From JALTBU01 sp964410645 (lineage in GTDB: Bacteria; Campylobacterota; Campylobacteria; Campylobacterales; Nautiliaceae): a stretch of DNA of 19,463 bases. Position 1 is the stretch's first letter. Every line of letters begins with the position of its first letter. The stretch spans positions 1 to 19,463 of the forward strand of contig CAYPHV010000024.1 in assembly GCA_964410645.1 (NCBI GenBank), in the 5' to 3' direction. The translations under genes were made by a program, and so were the position numbers. The notes beneath the pieces were generated by a model, which was not told the origin of the DNA, searched no databases, and saw only the letters and a list, made by a program, of their open reading frames with translations. Positions 1 through 7,612 of this stretch are shown piece after piece.

Positions 1-248
1 TGCCACCACTGTTTAAACCAATATTTACTTCTATTATATTCAGTTGAAGTATTATTTTTAGGAAAAGGCTGATATTTATCGTCTTTCAGGGCAAGAGAAC
101 GAGTGGTATTTATTCTCAAAACAATTTCATCCGCTGCATTTCGCAGTTTATTATTTGGAATAGATATATTAATTACAGACGCCATAATACCTATTATTAT
201 AATAACAACAACAAGTTCAAGCATAGTAAAAGATGGTTTTAAAACCAT
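1..248 (-). CDS. Type IV pilin-like / pseudopilin, N-terminal part (runs off the left edge)
   Basis: The reverse strand from 248 reads MVLKPSFTMLELVVVI, followed by IIIGIMASVINISIPNN; 82 codons are present before the window ends. This is a class III (prepilin peptidase) signal: a 6-residue leader, cleavage before Phe7, Glu at +5 of the mature protein, and a hydrophobic stretch of about 20 residues. The residue before the cleavage site is Ser rather than the usual Gly; Ala or Ser there is, to my knowledge, common in Campylobacterota pseudopilins. After the helix the chain becomes polar (NKLRNAADEIVLRINTTRSLAL), as in the second half of the pilin N-terminal helix. Such proteins sit in the inner membrane and form short pseudopili for secretion, DNA uptake or type IV pili. 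The ATG lies 4 bases after the aclA stop, so it may be read from the acl transcript. No strong Shine-Dalgarno is seen. The C-terminal globular part, which would tell the subtype, is missing. Confidence 0.82.
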   Translation of the reverse strand, partial: MVLKPSFTMLELVVVIIIIGIMASVINISIPNNKLRNAADEIVLRINTTRSLALKDDKYQPFPKNNTSTEYNRSKYWFKQWW

Positions 249-252
249 CTTT

Positions 253-2103
253 TTATTTAATTTCTTCAGCTTTTTCAACTTGGTAAAGAATATCATCCCA
301 CGGATGTCTGTACATTGGCATTTTAAGCCTTTTTTCATCAAGAACATGTCCGATAAATCCGATACTTCTTCCAAGAATAAAGAATGCATTTAAAGTCCCA
401 CTTTCTATAAAGTCATTAATTTCTTTTTCAGTATATCCCAATGCCCTCCACATGTCAACCATTAAAATACCAATCGTCCCGTCAACATTTAAAATTAAAT
501 TTTCTTTTTTAGAAGTTGTTTCTTTTTCCACTTCCAATGCATATTCCAAAAGAGGCGAAGCAGGAAAAAATTCTTTTACATATTTTTTAAGCCCTTCAAC
601 TCTTTTATCGGGATTTCTTACAGATTTAATTCTATGTCCAATTCCCGGAATCGGAATACCCTGCTTTTTCATATATACCAAAAACTCTTTTGGACTCATA
701 CCGTTATCATATGCATATTTGAAATATTTTGCGGCACCGTCAATTGCACCGCCAAATCTCGGTCCAATTGTTAAAAGTCCGGTTACCAAACTTTCAACTA
801 CACTTTTTCCGGCTCTTGCCGTAACTTTTGCATTATGAGCACCGCTTACAGCAGGACCGTGATCGGCAACTGTTTTAATAACTGTTTCTATAAAATCTGT
901 AGCCCATTTTGGATATCTTTTTTTAAACCACAAAAGTGAAATAACGTCTCCAATACTATAACCTGTATCCGGTGTTGCCACCTGAGAAATTGGAATACCT
1001 GCATATACGGCTTCTTCTCCTCTATCATCTGAAATAGTACAAACAAAATTTCTCGGCTTTCTGATTTTACCAGCTGCAAGCGCTTTATTGTAATCTTCCG
1101 GAATCGGAGGAACTTCGGGTTCTTTAATATCCTGGATAACGCCTTTACCCTTTAATTCTTCATAAACACCTTTGATTACAAGTGGTAAATCATTAAAATT
1201 ATCAGGAACATATATACCGGCTTCTTTCATAGCCTTATTTTTAGCTGCAGCTGTTTCAGCCTCGGCATTGGCACTCGCACCCGCATGCCCAAATTGAACA
1301 CCGCTACTAAAATATTTGGCAATTGTACCTATACACCATCCGATAACCGGTTTTGTAATTTTCCCATTTTTAATAGCTTCGATTACTTTGTATTCTTCTC
1401 TTCCTCCGACTTCGCCAAGTAATATCATATATTTTACTTTTGGATTTTTTTCCATTCTTAAAAGATGATCGATAAATACACTTCCGACAAATCTGTCCCC
1501 GCCTATTGCAACGCCTTCGGCAATTCCGTCGGCGTTAAGAGATATAATATTACTTAGTTCGTTAAACAATCCGCCGCTTCTTGTTACAAGTCCGGCGCTT
1601 CCGGGTCTGTGGAGTTTAGATTTTACAATGTTTTCAATAGTTCCGCCGATATTGGCAACTTTAAAAGCTCCGGGCGCAATAGCGCCTACGGTTGCAGGTC
1701 CGATAATAATCACGCCTTTAACTCTTGCTTTTTTATTCATAAGCCTGGCAAGTCTTTCCGGAATTCCTTCAGCGGTAATCATAATTACTCTAAACTGATT
1801 CATATCAAGCGCCTGGTTTGTTACATCATATGCCCTTCTAAAAGAACCGAAATTAAGCAACACATCGGCATTTGGATGATTTTTTACCGCATCAGCCGTG
1901 CTTCTGTAAATTGGAATCATAACCTCATCAGTCCCATAAAAAAATTTTTCAAATTTATTATTACTTGTCGGTGCTACAATAGCTCCAACAGATGGAGTTT
2001 TCCTATTAATTACATAATCATAATCAAGCATTCTTTGAATTGCCGCTCTATTGTTATTCCAAAAAATTGCCTGTGTATCCCTTGTAAATAATTCATTAGC
2101 CAT
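253..2103 (-). CDS. aclA: ATP citrate lyase, alpha (large) subunit
   Basis: With AclB this subunit cleaves citrate with ATP and CoA to acetyl-CoA and oxaloacetate, the key step of the reductive TCA cycle, in the cytoplasm. The 616-residue protein corresponds to the C-terminal part of animal ACLY. Residues about 1-340 are the CoA-binding/ligase part, with the phosphohistidine loop FGHAGASANAEAETAAAKN at 271-289 (His273 carries the phosphate). Residues about 350-616 are the citrate synthase-like domain, with DHGPAVSGAH (His415) and GIPGIGHRIKS-type motif around His490. Length fits the roughly 610-residue AclA of Chlorobium and Sulfurimonas. The ATG shares one base with the aclB stop (TAATG, 2105-2101), so translation is almost certainly coupled and subunits are made in step. 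All key motifs are intact; I see no truncation. Confidence 0.97.
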   Translation of the reverse strand: MANELFTRDTQAIFWNNNRAAIQRMLDYDYVINRKTPSVGAIVAPTSNNKFEKFFYGTDEVMIPIYRSTADAVKNHPNADVLLNFGSFRRAYDVTNQALDMNQFRVIMITAEGIPERLARLMNKKARVKGVIIIGPATVGAIAPGAFKVANIGGTIENIVKSKLHRPGSAGLVTRSGGLFNELSNIISLNADGIAEGVAIGGDRFVGSVFIDHLLRMEKNPKVKYMILLGEVGGREEYKVIEAIKNGKITKPVIGWCIGTIAKYFSSGVQFGHAGASANAEAETAAAKNKAMKEAGIYVPDNFNDLPLVIKGVYEELKGKGVIQDIKEPEVPPIPEDYNKALAAGKIRKPRNFVCTISDDRGEEAVYAGIPISQVATPDTGYSIGDVISLLWFKKRYPKWATDFIETVIKTVADHGPAVSGAHNAKVTARAGKSVVESLVTGLLTIGPRFGGAIDGAAKYFKYAYDNGMSPKEFLVYMKKQGIPIPGIGHRIKSVRNPDKRVEGLKKYVKEFFPASPLLEYALEVEKETTSKKENLILNVDGTIGILMVDMWRALGYTEKEINDFIESGTLNAFFILGRSIGFIGHVLDEKRLKMPMYRHPWDDILYQVEKAEEIK

Positions 2104-3437
2104 TATTTTACTCCTTTTTTATCTTCTTCAAGTGCCATTCTTACAATATCGGTAATATGTGTTTCGGGTCCGTAAACTTTAATTGGAAGAGCTAATTTAT
2201 CAGCCGCTATTTTTATATCTTTGAGTCCTTTTTCATAGTTTGGCCCTCCACGTCTTACATAAATTCTAACGCCTACATTTTTCATTTTATCTGCATATTT
2301 ATTAAATGCCTGAATAATTCCGGTAAACGTTTTGGCAATATCGGTAAAGTTTGCAATTGCACCGCCAATTATTAAAATTTTATCTCTGCCTTTTTGGTCT
2401 TTTTCCCTGGTCATTAAATCAAGAACAGTTTCAGTGTAAAATCTTGTTTCATCTGTTGTAGGACCACCGGAATATTCACCGTAATTTGCAAGTTCACTGA
2501 CACCTCCGGCCAAATCTGCAATGGTATCCGCATAAACAACTGAAGCACCGCCGCCTGCGACAAGTGTCCAAATTCTACCCAATGGATTTAAAACTGTAAG
2601 TTTTAGCGAAGCCCCGCTTTTTGAATCCGCATCGGCAATAATTTTTTCTTCCGGAGATTTCTCCGGCATTCCAAACGGTGTCGGAAATTCCATTTTACCC
2701 CATTTGTCTTTCATTAAAAATCCGGCAGTATCATCAACTCTTGCAACAAGATCAAGAACATATACATTATTTTCTTTTAATACCAAAGGGTTTATTTCTA
2801 AATATGCAAAATTCAAATCTCTAAAGAATTTATAAAACTGTTCCGCAAATGTTATAAATCTTTCTTTGTTATCTTCGGGAACATCAGATGGAATATTTGC
2901 CCTTATTAAATGTTCAATGCTTACATCATCCATATCAATAGGTATTTTAATCTCTGTTACTTTATCCCAGTTTTCTTCAACTTCCATACCCCCGTGGGCA
3001 CTTAGATAAAGCACATCATGATTGGCATCCAAAGTGGTTGCCGCTATATAATATTCTTCATCTTCACTGTGCGGCGTAAAAGGTTCTATAATAAAATGAG
3101 TAAGTTTTCCCTTCTGCCCGCTTATTAATGTTATATCGTGACTTCTTTTTTCATCAATCCATTTTGCTGCATCTTTGAGAGTAACATCACCGGGTTTGTT
3201 TACTTTGAATAAAACCAAATTATTTTTTCCTCTTTTTCCAAAAAGCATATCAGGTTTTGCAACAAGAGGTTTTTCGTTAAGCCATTTATATTCTTTCTTT
3301 TCAGCCAGTTTTTTTAATTCGTTTCCATTTGTAACCACAACACTTTCAAACGGATAATTTAATCCACTAAAATAGTGTTCCCAATTTTCTTTAAAAAGTT
3401 TCTTACCGTCATATTCACGTATAGGTTTTTGAGCCAT
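2103..3437 (-). CDS. aclB: ATP citrate lyase, beta (small) subunit
   Basis: This is the ATP-grasp and citrate-binding subunit of bacterial ATP citrate lyase, 444 residues, equivalent to the N-terminal part of animal ACLY and related to succinyl-CoA synthetase beta. Residues about 1-240 form the ATP-grasp fold: KPDMLFGKRGKNNLV at 61-75, the EINPLVL metal-binding strand at 214-220 and the conserved Asp of VLDLVARVDD at 227-236. Residues about 260-430 form the citrate/CoA ligase domain with VAGGGASVVYAD at 293-304, EYSGGPTTDET at 321-331 and the IIGGAIANFTD stretch at 356-366. The start is set by AGAAGGAG 6 bases upstream of the ATG. It is the first gene of the acl pair, and an extended -10 sits about 30 bp upstream of the start, so the pair can be transcribed apart from the trpG genes behind it. 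Confidence 0.97.
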   Translation of the reverse strand: MAQKPIREYDGKKLFKENWEHYFSGLNYPFESVVVTNGNELKKLAEKKEYKWLNEKPLVAKPDMLFGKRGKNNLVLFKVNKPGDVTLKDAAKWIDEKRSHDITLISGQKGKLTHFIIEPFTPHSEDEEYYIAATTLDANHDVLYLSAHGGMEVEENWDKVTEIKIPIDMDDVSIEHLIRANIPSDVPEDNKERFITFAEQFYKFFRDLNFAYLEINPLVLKENNVYVLDLVARVDDTAGFLMKDKWGKMEFPTPFGMPEKSPEEKIIADADSKSGASLKLTVLNPLGRIWTLVAGGGASVVYADTIADLAGGVSELANYGEYSGGPTTDETRFYTETVLDLMTREKDQKGRDKILIIGGAIANFTDIAKTFTGIIQAFNKYADKMKNVGVRIYVRRGGPNYEKGLKDIKIAADKLALPIKVYGPETHITDIVRMALEEDKKGVK

Positions 3438-3464
3438 TAATACTCCTTCTATTTTATTTTAAAA

Positions 3465-3473
3465 ATTGTAGCA
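3465..3473 (-). promoter_or_regulatory. Extended -10 promoter of aclBA
   Basis: On the minus strand TGCTACAAT occurs at 3473-3465, that is TGn followed by TACAAT. About 28 bases lie between it and the aclB ATG. A weak TTAAAT is placed 17 bp upstream. The 84-bp space between the membrane protein stop and aclB is otherwise very AT-rich and holds no obvious terminator hairpin. Confidence 0.5.
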
Positions 3474-3521
3474 TTATTAAATTTAACATTTAAACAAATT
3501 AAACCCTTATAAAAATAATTT

Positions 3522-4661
3522 TTACAAAGTGTTAAGTTTTGAAACATTAATATCCAAAATGATTTTCTTACTGTGAAATATTGAAACTCTTTCTTTATGC
3601 CTGTTATAAAAAATAAAATATTTATTTCCTTCATGTATCCCGTAAAATTTTAAGCATTCGCATAAATACTTATTTCTACATTGAATATTATCAATATAAT
3701 TATGCTTTAAAATATTTGCCAGCGGTTTAAGAAAATAAAAACTGCCGCTAAGATTACGCGCAGGCGTATAACTGTTCAAAAAAAGCAATATATCAAAAAT
3801 AATCATACTTGAAAACAGTGTTACAAACAAAAATTTGTAACTTTTTCTAAATCTAGGAAGCCTCACTTTATATGAAACCATAAATACTTTTATCATATAA
3901 ATTACATAGGGCAAAACAAACGGAGCAAAATCATCTATTCTGATTCTTTGCCTAAATGAAAGGAGTAAAGATATCAAAAAACTAAAAGCCCCGATAAAAA
4001 ATAAAATATCTTTTTTTAAAAAAAAGCCTTTATAAATTGTATATAAAAAATACAAAAAAACCAACGGAGAAAAAATTAAAAAATAAGTACCTAAAACATC
4101 CGGTAAAAATCCTTCCGGCTTACCTGCTATATGATAATTAAAATAATTTGCGTTTACAGCTAACAAAAATAATACGAAAAATAAAAATTTGGTGTTTTTT
4201 TTATATATCGCATAAAAAATAAGACTAAAATAAAGAGCAATAAAACTATAATCCGCAAATGCATATAAAATCAGTAAAAAATAGGAGAAAATTCTAAATT
4301 TTTTATAAGAATATATAAATAAAAGAATCATAAAAATTAAAATAACAGATTTATTAATTATTACGGATGAAACAATAAATCCCGGAATCAAGGCAAAAAT
4401 AAAAGTTACGTAATATTTGTTTTTTTTAACACATATTCCGGCAATATTATAAAAAAGAATCAAATTAAAAAATGAAAAGCTTAAAGGAATTAATCTTAAC
4501 GTATAATCACTGCCAAAAGAAAAATGATAAAAAATATATTTTAAAATGAAAAAATCGTCAATACTTTTGGCCTCCACTATAGCAAAAGATAAAAAACTGG
4601 TACTGTACCAGTATAAGAAAATATAATATAAAACAATGACAGGCCAAAATATCTGTTTCAT
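3522..4661 (-). CDS. Multi-pass inner-membrane protein, possibly GT-C / PMT-like glycosyltransferase relative
   Basis: The protein has 379 residues and about nine or ten hydrophobic segments (roughly 5-29, 56-76, 84-103, 105-119, 124-150, 158-170, 190-211, 219-236, 246-264, 276-296), ending in a soluble tail of about 80 residues. It is very rich in Phe, Ile, Leu, Tyr and Lys. The segment LRLIPLSFSFFNLILFYNIAG at 55-75 followed by FALIPGFIVSSVIINKSVIL resembles the order of motifs in PMT/ArnT-type (GT39) membrane glycosyltransferases, and E30/D35/D36 in the first outer loop could stand where their acidic catalytic motif lies. That link is inference from pattern only. Its ATG overlaps the trpG stop as ATGA (4661-4658), so the two are translated together. 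The tail has a Cys cluster (CRNKYLCEC, 328-336) whose role I cannot name. Confidence 0.8.
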   Translation of the reverse strand: MKQIFWPVIVLYYIFLYWYSTSFLSFAIVEAKSIDDFFILKYIFYHFSFGSDYTLRLIPLSFSFFNLILFYNIAGICVKKNKYYVTFIFALIPGFIVSSVIINKSVILIFMILLFIYSYKKFRIFSYFLLILYAFADYSFIALYFSLIFYAIYKKNTKFLFFVLFLLAVNANYFNYHIAGKPEGFLPDVLGTYFLIFSPLVFLYFLYTIYKGFFLKKDILFFIGAFSFLISLLLSFRQRIRIDDFAPFVLPYVIYMIKVFMVSYKVRLPRFRKSYKFLFVTLFSSMIIFDILLFLNSYTPARNLSGSFYFLKPLANILKHNYIDNIQCRNKYLCECLKFYGIHEGNKYFIFYNRHKERVSIFHSKKIILDINVSKLNTL

Positions 4662-5221
4662 AATTTCAAAAAATTATTTATTATTTCTTTGCCGTGTTCA
4701 CTCATAATAGATTCAGGATGAAACTGAACTCCGAAAACAGGTTTGTCTTTGATCCTAAGCGACATAATTTCATGATCATCCAGAGAATACGAAGTCGGAA
4801 GTATATTTTTGGGCAAATTTTCCTGATTTACAACCAGAGAATGATACCTGGTAACTCTGAAACTCTTTGGCAGCCCCTGAAAAATGTCATCTTCTTTGAT
4901 TATCTGTATATTGCTTGTTTTACCGTGCATTAATTTTTTGGCTTTTATTATTTCACCCCCAAACGCATAAGCAATAGCCTGATGTCCCAGACAAACTCCA
5001 AAAACGGGTTTGTCCGTTTTTTTGATAATTTCAACGCTCACACCTGCTTCTTTTGGAGTGGAAGGACCGGGAGATATGATTATTTTTTCCGGATTTAATT
5101 TTTTAATTTCTTCGAAACTTAATTCATCGTTTCTTATTACTTTAAGATTTGCCCCAAGCTCACGGCAGTATTGAACAATATTATAAGTAAAAGAATCATA
5201 ATTATCAATCATTAGAATCAT
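4658..5221 (-). CDS. trpG: Glutamine amidotransferase of anthranilate / aminodeoxychorismate synthase (TrpG/PabA)
   Basis: This class I glutamine amidotransferase supplies ammonia from glutamine to a chorismate-using partner (TrpE or PabB), giving anthranilate for tryptophan or aminodeoxychorismate for folate. With the start at 5221 it has 187 residues and opens MILMIDNYDSFTYN, the classic TrpG start. Triad: nucleophile Cys77 in GVCLGHQAIAYAFGG, His168 and Glu170 in GVQFHPES; the oxyanion loop is IISPGPSTP (about 48-56). A reading frame open to 5251 adds 10 residues, but that ATG lies upstream of the predicted transcription start and lacks a Shine-Dalgarno, whereas AAAGG (5232-5228) is 6 bases ahead of 5221. 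No trpE, trpD or pabB is next to it, so sequence alone does not tell tryptophan from folate use; one protein may serve both. It is coupled to the downstream membrane protein by an ATGA overlap. Confidence 0.93.
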   Translation of the reverse strand: MILMIDNYDSFTYNIVQYCRELGANLKVIRNDELSFEEIKKLNPEKIIISPGPSTPKEAGVSVEIIKKTDKPVFGVCLGHQAIAYAFGGEIIKAKKLMHGKTSNIQIIKEDDIFQGLPKSFRVTRYHSLVVNQENLPKNILPTSYSLDDHEIMSLRIKDKPVFGVQFHPESIMSEHGKEIINNFLKL

Positions 5222-5237
5222 TAAATACCTTTTTTTG

Positions 5238-5247
5238 TATAATTTTA
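5238..5247. promoter_or_regulatory. Overlapping divergent -10 boxes, trpG (minus) and metF (plus)
   Basis: The 42 bp between the two start codons hold TATAAT on the plus strand (5238-5243) and TAAAAT on the minus strand (5247-5242); they share two bases. Each predicted transcript would start about 14 bases ahead of its ATG, just enough for the AAAGG or AAAAGGG Shine-Dalgarno. RNA polymerase could fire in only one direction at a time. Confidence 0.5.
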
Positions 5248-5263
5248 TCAAAAAAGGGCTTAT

Positions 5264-6160
5264 ATGCTATCAGAAAAATTAAAAGACAAAATAATTACAC
5301 TTGAAACCACCCCTCCAAAATTGCCTACGCTTAATTCCATACTTGACAAAATTGAAAATTCCGGAGCATTAAAATATATCGACGGTTTTACCACAACCGA
5401 CTGTCCTTTAAGTAAACTTAAATATAATTCAATTATTGCGGCTTTTAAACTGCAGGAAAAATTTAAAAAACCGGTAATTGCCACAATGAGTATGAGAGAC
5501 AGAAACAAAATTGCGCTTCAAAGCGATTTGCTCGGGGCCAATGATTTGGGAATTAGAAATATTTTAGCCCTAACCGGAGATCCTGCAAAAATGTCAGATC
5601 AGCCAAACACAAAAGGAGTTGTTGAAGGAAGCAGCATATTGCTTTTACAAATTATCAGGGCTTTTAACAATGGAATGGATTATGCAGGTAAAGAATTTAA
5701 GATAAAACCAAAAAAAATTACGCCTTTTGTAGTAAGTAATTCTTATGCTAAAAATTTTTCCTCTATCGAAATAAAAATATACAAAAAGGTCAAAAACGAA
5801 GCAAAAGCAGTTATTACTCAGCCAGTTTACGATATGGAAATTATAAAAAAAATACTTGAAATAAAAAATAAAATAAAAGAAGAATTTAGTGATGAAAGAA
5901 AAAACTTTGAAATTATTTTCGGATTTTTCCCTATTACCAAATTAAAAACCGCCCAGTTTTTGCATTCTCATGTACCAGGAATTTATGTACCTCACGAATG
6001 GATAGAAAAATTTATTAAAGCACACAAAATAGGCGAAAAAGAAGAAGAAAAAATAGGACTTGAACTGAGCAAAAATTTATTTAACAATTTAAGAAAAAAA
6101 CACCCAAAAATTCACATAATGACTGCAAATAAATTTGAAATAGTAAAAAAGCTTTTTTAG
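5264..6160 (+). CDS. metF: Methylenetetrahydrofolate reductase family protein
   Basis: MetF is an FAD enzyme that reduces 5,10-methylene-THF to 5-methyl-THF for methionine synthesis; in the reverse sense related enzymes serve C1 pathways. The 298 residues match the length of E. coli MetF. Seen: the active-site Glu14 in LETTPPK, the flavin-binding block TMSMRDRNKIALQSD / LLGANDLGIRNILALTGDP spanning 74-107 with Asp106, and AVITQPVYD at 182-190 with Gln186. The barrel continues to IIFGFFPIT (217-225) and VPGIYVPHEW (237-246). The start is fixed by AAAAGGG 5 to 6 bases upstream. It is a single-gene unit, divergent from trpG and ending only 3 bases before the convergent guaB stop. Sequence is more diverged than core MetF, so a relative acting on another pterin or with another reductant partner is possible. 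Confidence 0.87.
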   Translation: MLSEKLKDKIITLETTPPKLPTLNSILDKIENSGALKYIDGFTTTDCPLSKLKYNSIIAAFKLQEKFKKPVIATMSMRDRNKIALQSDLLGANDLGIRNILALTGDPAKMSDQPNTKGVVEGSSILLLQIIRAFNNGMDYAGKEFKIKPKKITPFVVSNSYAKNFSSIEIKIYKKVKNEAKAVITQPVYDMEIIKKILEIKNKIKEEFSDERKNFEIIFGFFPITKLKTAQFLHSHVPGIYVPHEWIEKFIKAHKIGEKEEEKIGLELSKNLFNNLRKKHPKIHIMTANKFEIVKKLF

Positions 6161-6163
6161 CTT

Positions 6164-7612
6164 TTACTGATGATAATTCGGGGCTTCTTTTGTTATTGTT
6201 ACATCATGGACATATGATTCTTTTAATCCGGCACTTGTAATTTCTACAAATTCCGCTTTTTCCCAAAACGTCGGAATATCCTTCGCGCCACAATATCCCA
6301 TGGAAGATCTAAGCCCACCGATTAGCTGATGAATCACATTTGCAATTTTTCCTCTGTACGGAACCATTCCTTCAATTCCTTCAGGAACCAGTTTATCGGC
6401 GGCTGTTCCTTCTTGAAAATATCTGTCATTGCTTCCTTTTTGCATAGCGCCTATACTTCCCATTCCTCTGTACGCTTTATATTGACGTCCCTGATATATT
6501 ATGTTTTCTCCGGGACTTTCTTCGGTTCCGGCAAACAAACTCCCAATCATTACACTGCTTGCTCCTACCGCCAAAGCTTTTGCCACATCTCCCGAATATT
6601 TAATACCACCATCGGCAATTACGGGAACATCATATTTTGCAGCTTCCCTTGCACATTCGTCAATCGCACTTATCTGAGGCACACCTACACCTGCAACGAT
6701 TCTTGTTGTACATATACTCCCGGGACCGATACCGACTTTTACCCCGTCGGCTCCCGCTTTGATCAAATCTCTTGTGGCAGACGCCGTTGAAACGTTTCCC
6801 GCAACAATTTCAACACCGTATTTTTCTTTTACCGCTTTGACTAAATCCAAAATCCCCTGGGAATGACCGTGAGCCGAGTCTATTACTATAACATCTACCC
6901 CGGCTTCAACCAATGCGCCGGCTCTTTCCATACCGTTGCCAACACCTATAGCTGCAGCTACTTTCAATCTTCCGTATTTATCTTTGTTTGCATTAGGATA
7001 ATCTTTTTTCTTTTGAATATCTTTAATAGTGATAAGTCCTTTTAAATGCTCTTCCTTATCCACAATAGGCAATTTTTCAATTTTATTTTGATGTAAAATT
7101 TTTTCAGCAGATTCAAGAGAAATACCCTCTTTTGCCGTAATAAGAGGCATTTTTGTCATAAGTTCTCTTACTTTTTTATTAAGATTTTTTTCAAATCTCA
7201 AATCCCTGTTTGTAAGAATCCCTATAAGTTTATTATCCCCATCAACAACAGGAACACCGGAAATTCTGTAAGTCGCCATTATTTCATGGGCTTTTGATAT
7301 AGGCTCATCAGGCCCTATTTTGATTGGATCAATTATAATTCCGCTTTCGCTTTTTTTAACTTTGACTATTTCTTTTGCCTGGGTTTTGATATCCATATTT
7401 TTATGAATTACTCCAATTCCTCCCAGTCTCGCAAGAGTAATCGCCACCCGTGAATCCGTAACAGTATCCATAGCAGCTGACGAAATAGGAATATTTAAAT
7501 TTATATTTTTTGTAAATCTTGTTTTAAGATCGACCTCTCTTGGCAAAACATTAGAATGCTGAGGCACCAATAAAACATCTTCGAATGTTAAAGCTTTATA
7601 TTTTATTCTCAT
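6164..7612 (-). CDS. guaB: Inosine-5'-monophosphate dehydrogenase
   Basis: The enzyme oxidises IMP to XMP with NAD+, the committed step to GTP. It is full length (482 residues). The barrel begins with ALTFEDVLLVPQHSNVLP (7-24); two CBS domains fill about 93-205, inserted in the barrel. The catalytic loop GIGPGSICTTRIVAGVG at 294-310 carries Cys301, IADGGIKYSGD (332-342) binds the phosphate of IMP, and the mobile flap GIEGMVPYRG ends with Arg420, the expected base. The ATG overlaps the gatA stop as ATGA (7612-7609), so it is the last gene of the ileS / small ORF / gatA / guaB unit. CBS domains in IMP dehydrogenases bind adenine or guanine nucleotides and can tune activity; that is family knowledge, not visible here. 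Confidence 0.98.
   Translation of the reverse strand: MRIKYKALTFEDVLLVPQHSNVLPREVDLKTRFTKNINLNIPISSAAMDTVTDSRVAITLARLGGIGVIHKNMDIKTQAKEIVKVKKSESGIIIDPIKIGPDEPISKAHEIMATYRISGVPVVDGDNKLIGILTNRDLRFEKNLNKKVRELMTKMPLITAKEGISLESAEKILHQNKIEKLPIVDKEEHLKGLITIKDIQKKKDYPNANKDKYGRLKVAAAIGVGNGMERAGALVEAGVDVIVIDSAHGHSQGILDLVKAVKEKYGVEIVAGNVSTASATRDLIKAGADGVKVGIGPGSICTTRIVAGVGVPQISAIDECAREAAKYDVPVIADGGIKYSGDVAKALAVGASSVMIGSLFAGTEESPGENIIYQGRQYKAYRGMGSIGAMQKGSNDRYFQEGTAADKLVPEGIEGMVPYRGKIANVIHQLIGGLRSSMGYCGAKDIPTFWEKAEFVEITSAGLKESYVHDVTITKEAPNYHQ

Noticed and set aside
1609..2091. 160-codon open frame on the plus strand opposite aclA
   Set aside because: It lies wholly antisense to a certain gene, has a low-complexity product with no domain, and no Shine-Dalgarno.
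3449..3634. 61-codon minus-strand frame spanning the aclB upstream region
   Set aside because: It overlaps the end of the membrane protein gene and the aclB promoter, lacks a Shine-Dalgarno, and its product is AT-driven low complexity.
6145..6158. AAAAAAGCTTTTTT palindrome between metF and guaB as a bidirectional terminator
   Set aside because: It has no loop and almost no GC in the stem, and it lies inside the last codons of metF; it would not form a stable hairpin.
6329..6790. 153-codon plus-strand frame opposite guaB
   Set aside because: Antisense shadow of the conserved IMP dehydrogenase barrel; the product (Ser/Cys/His-rich) resembles nothing.
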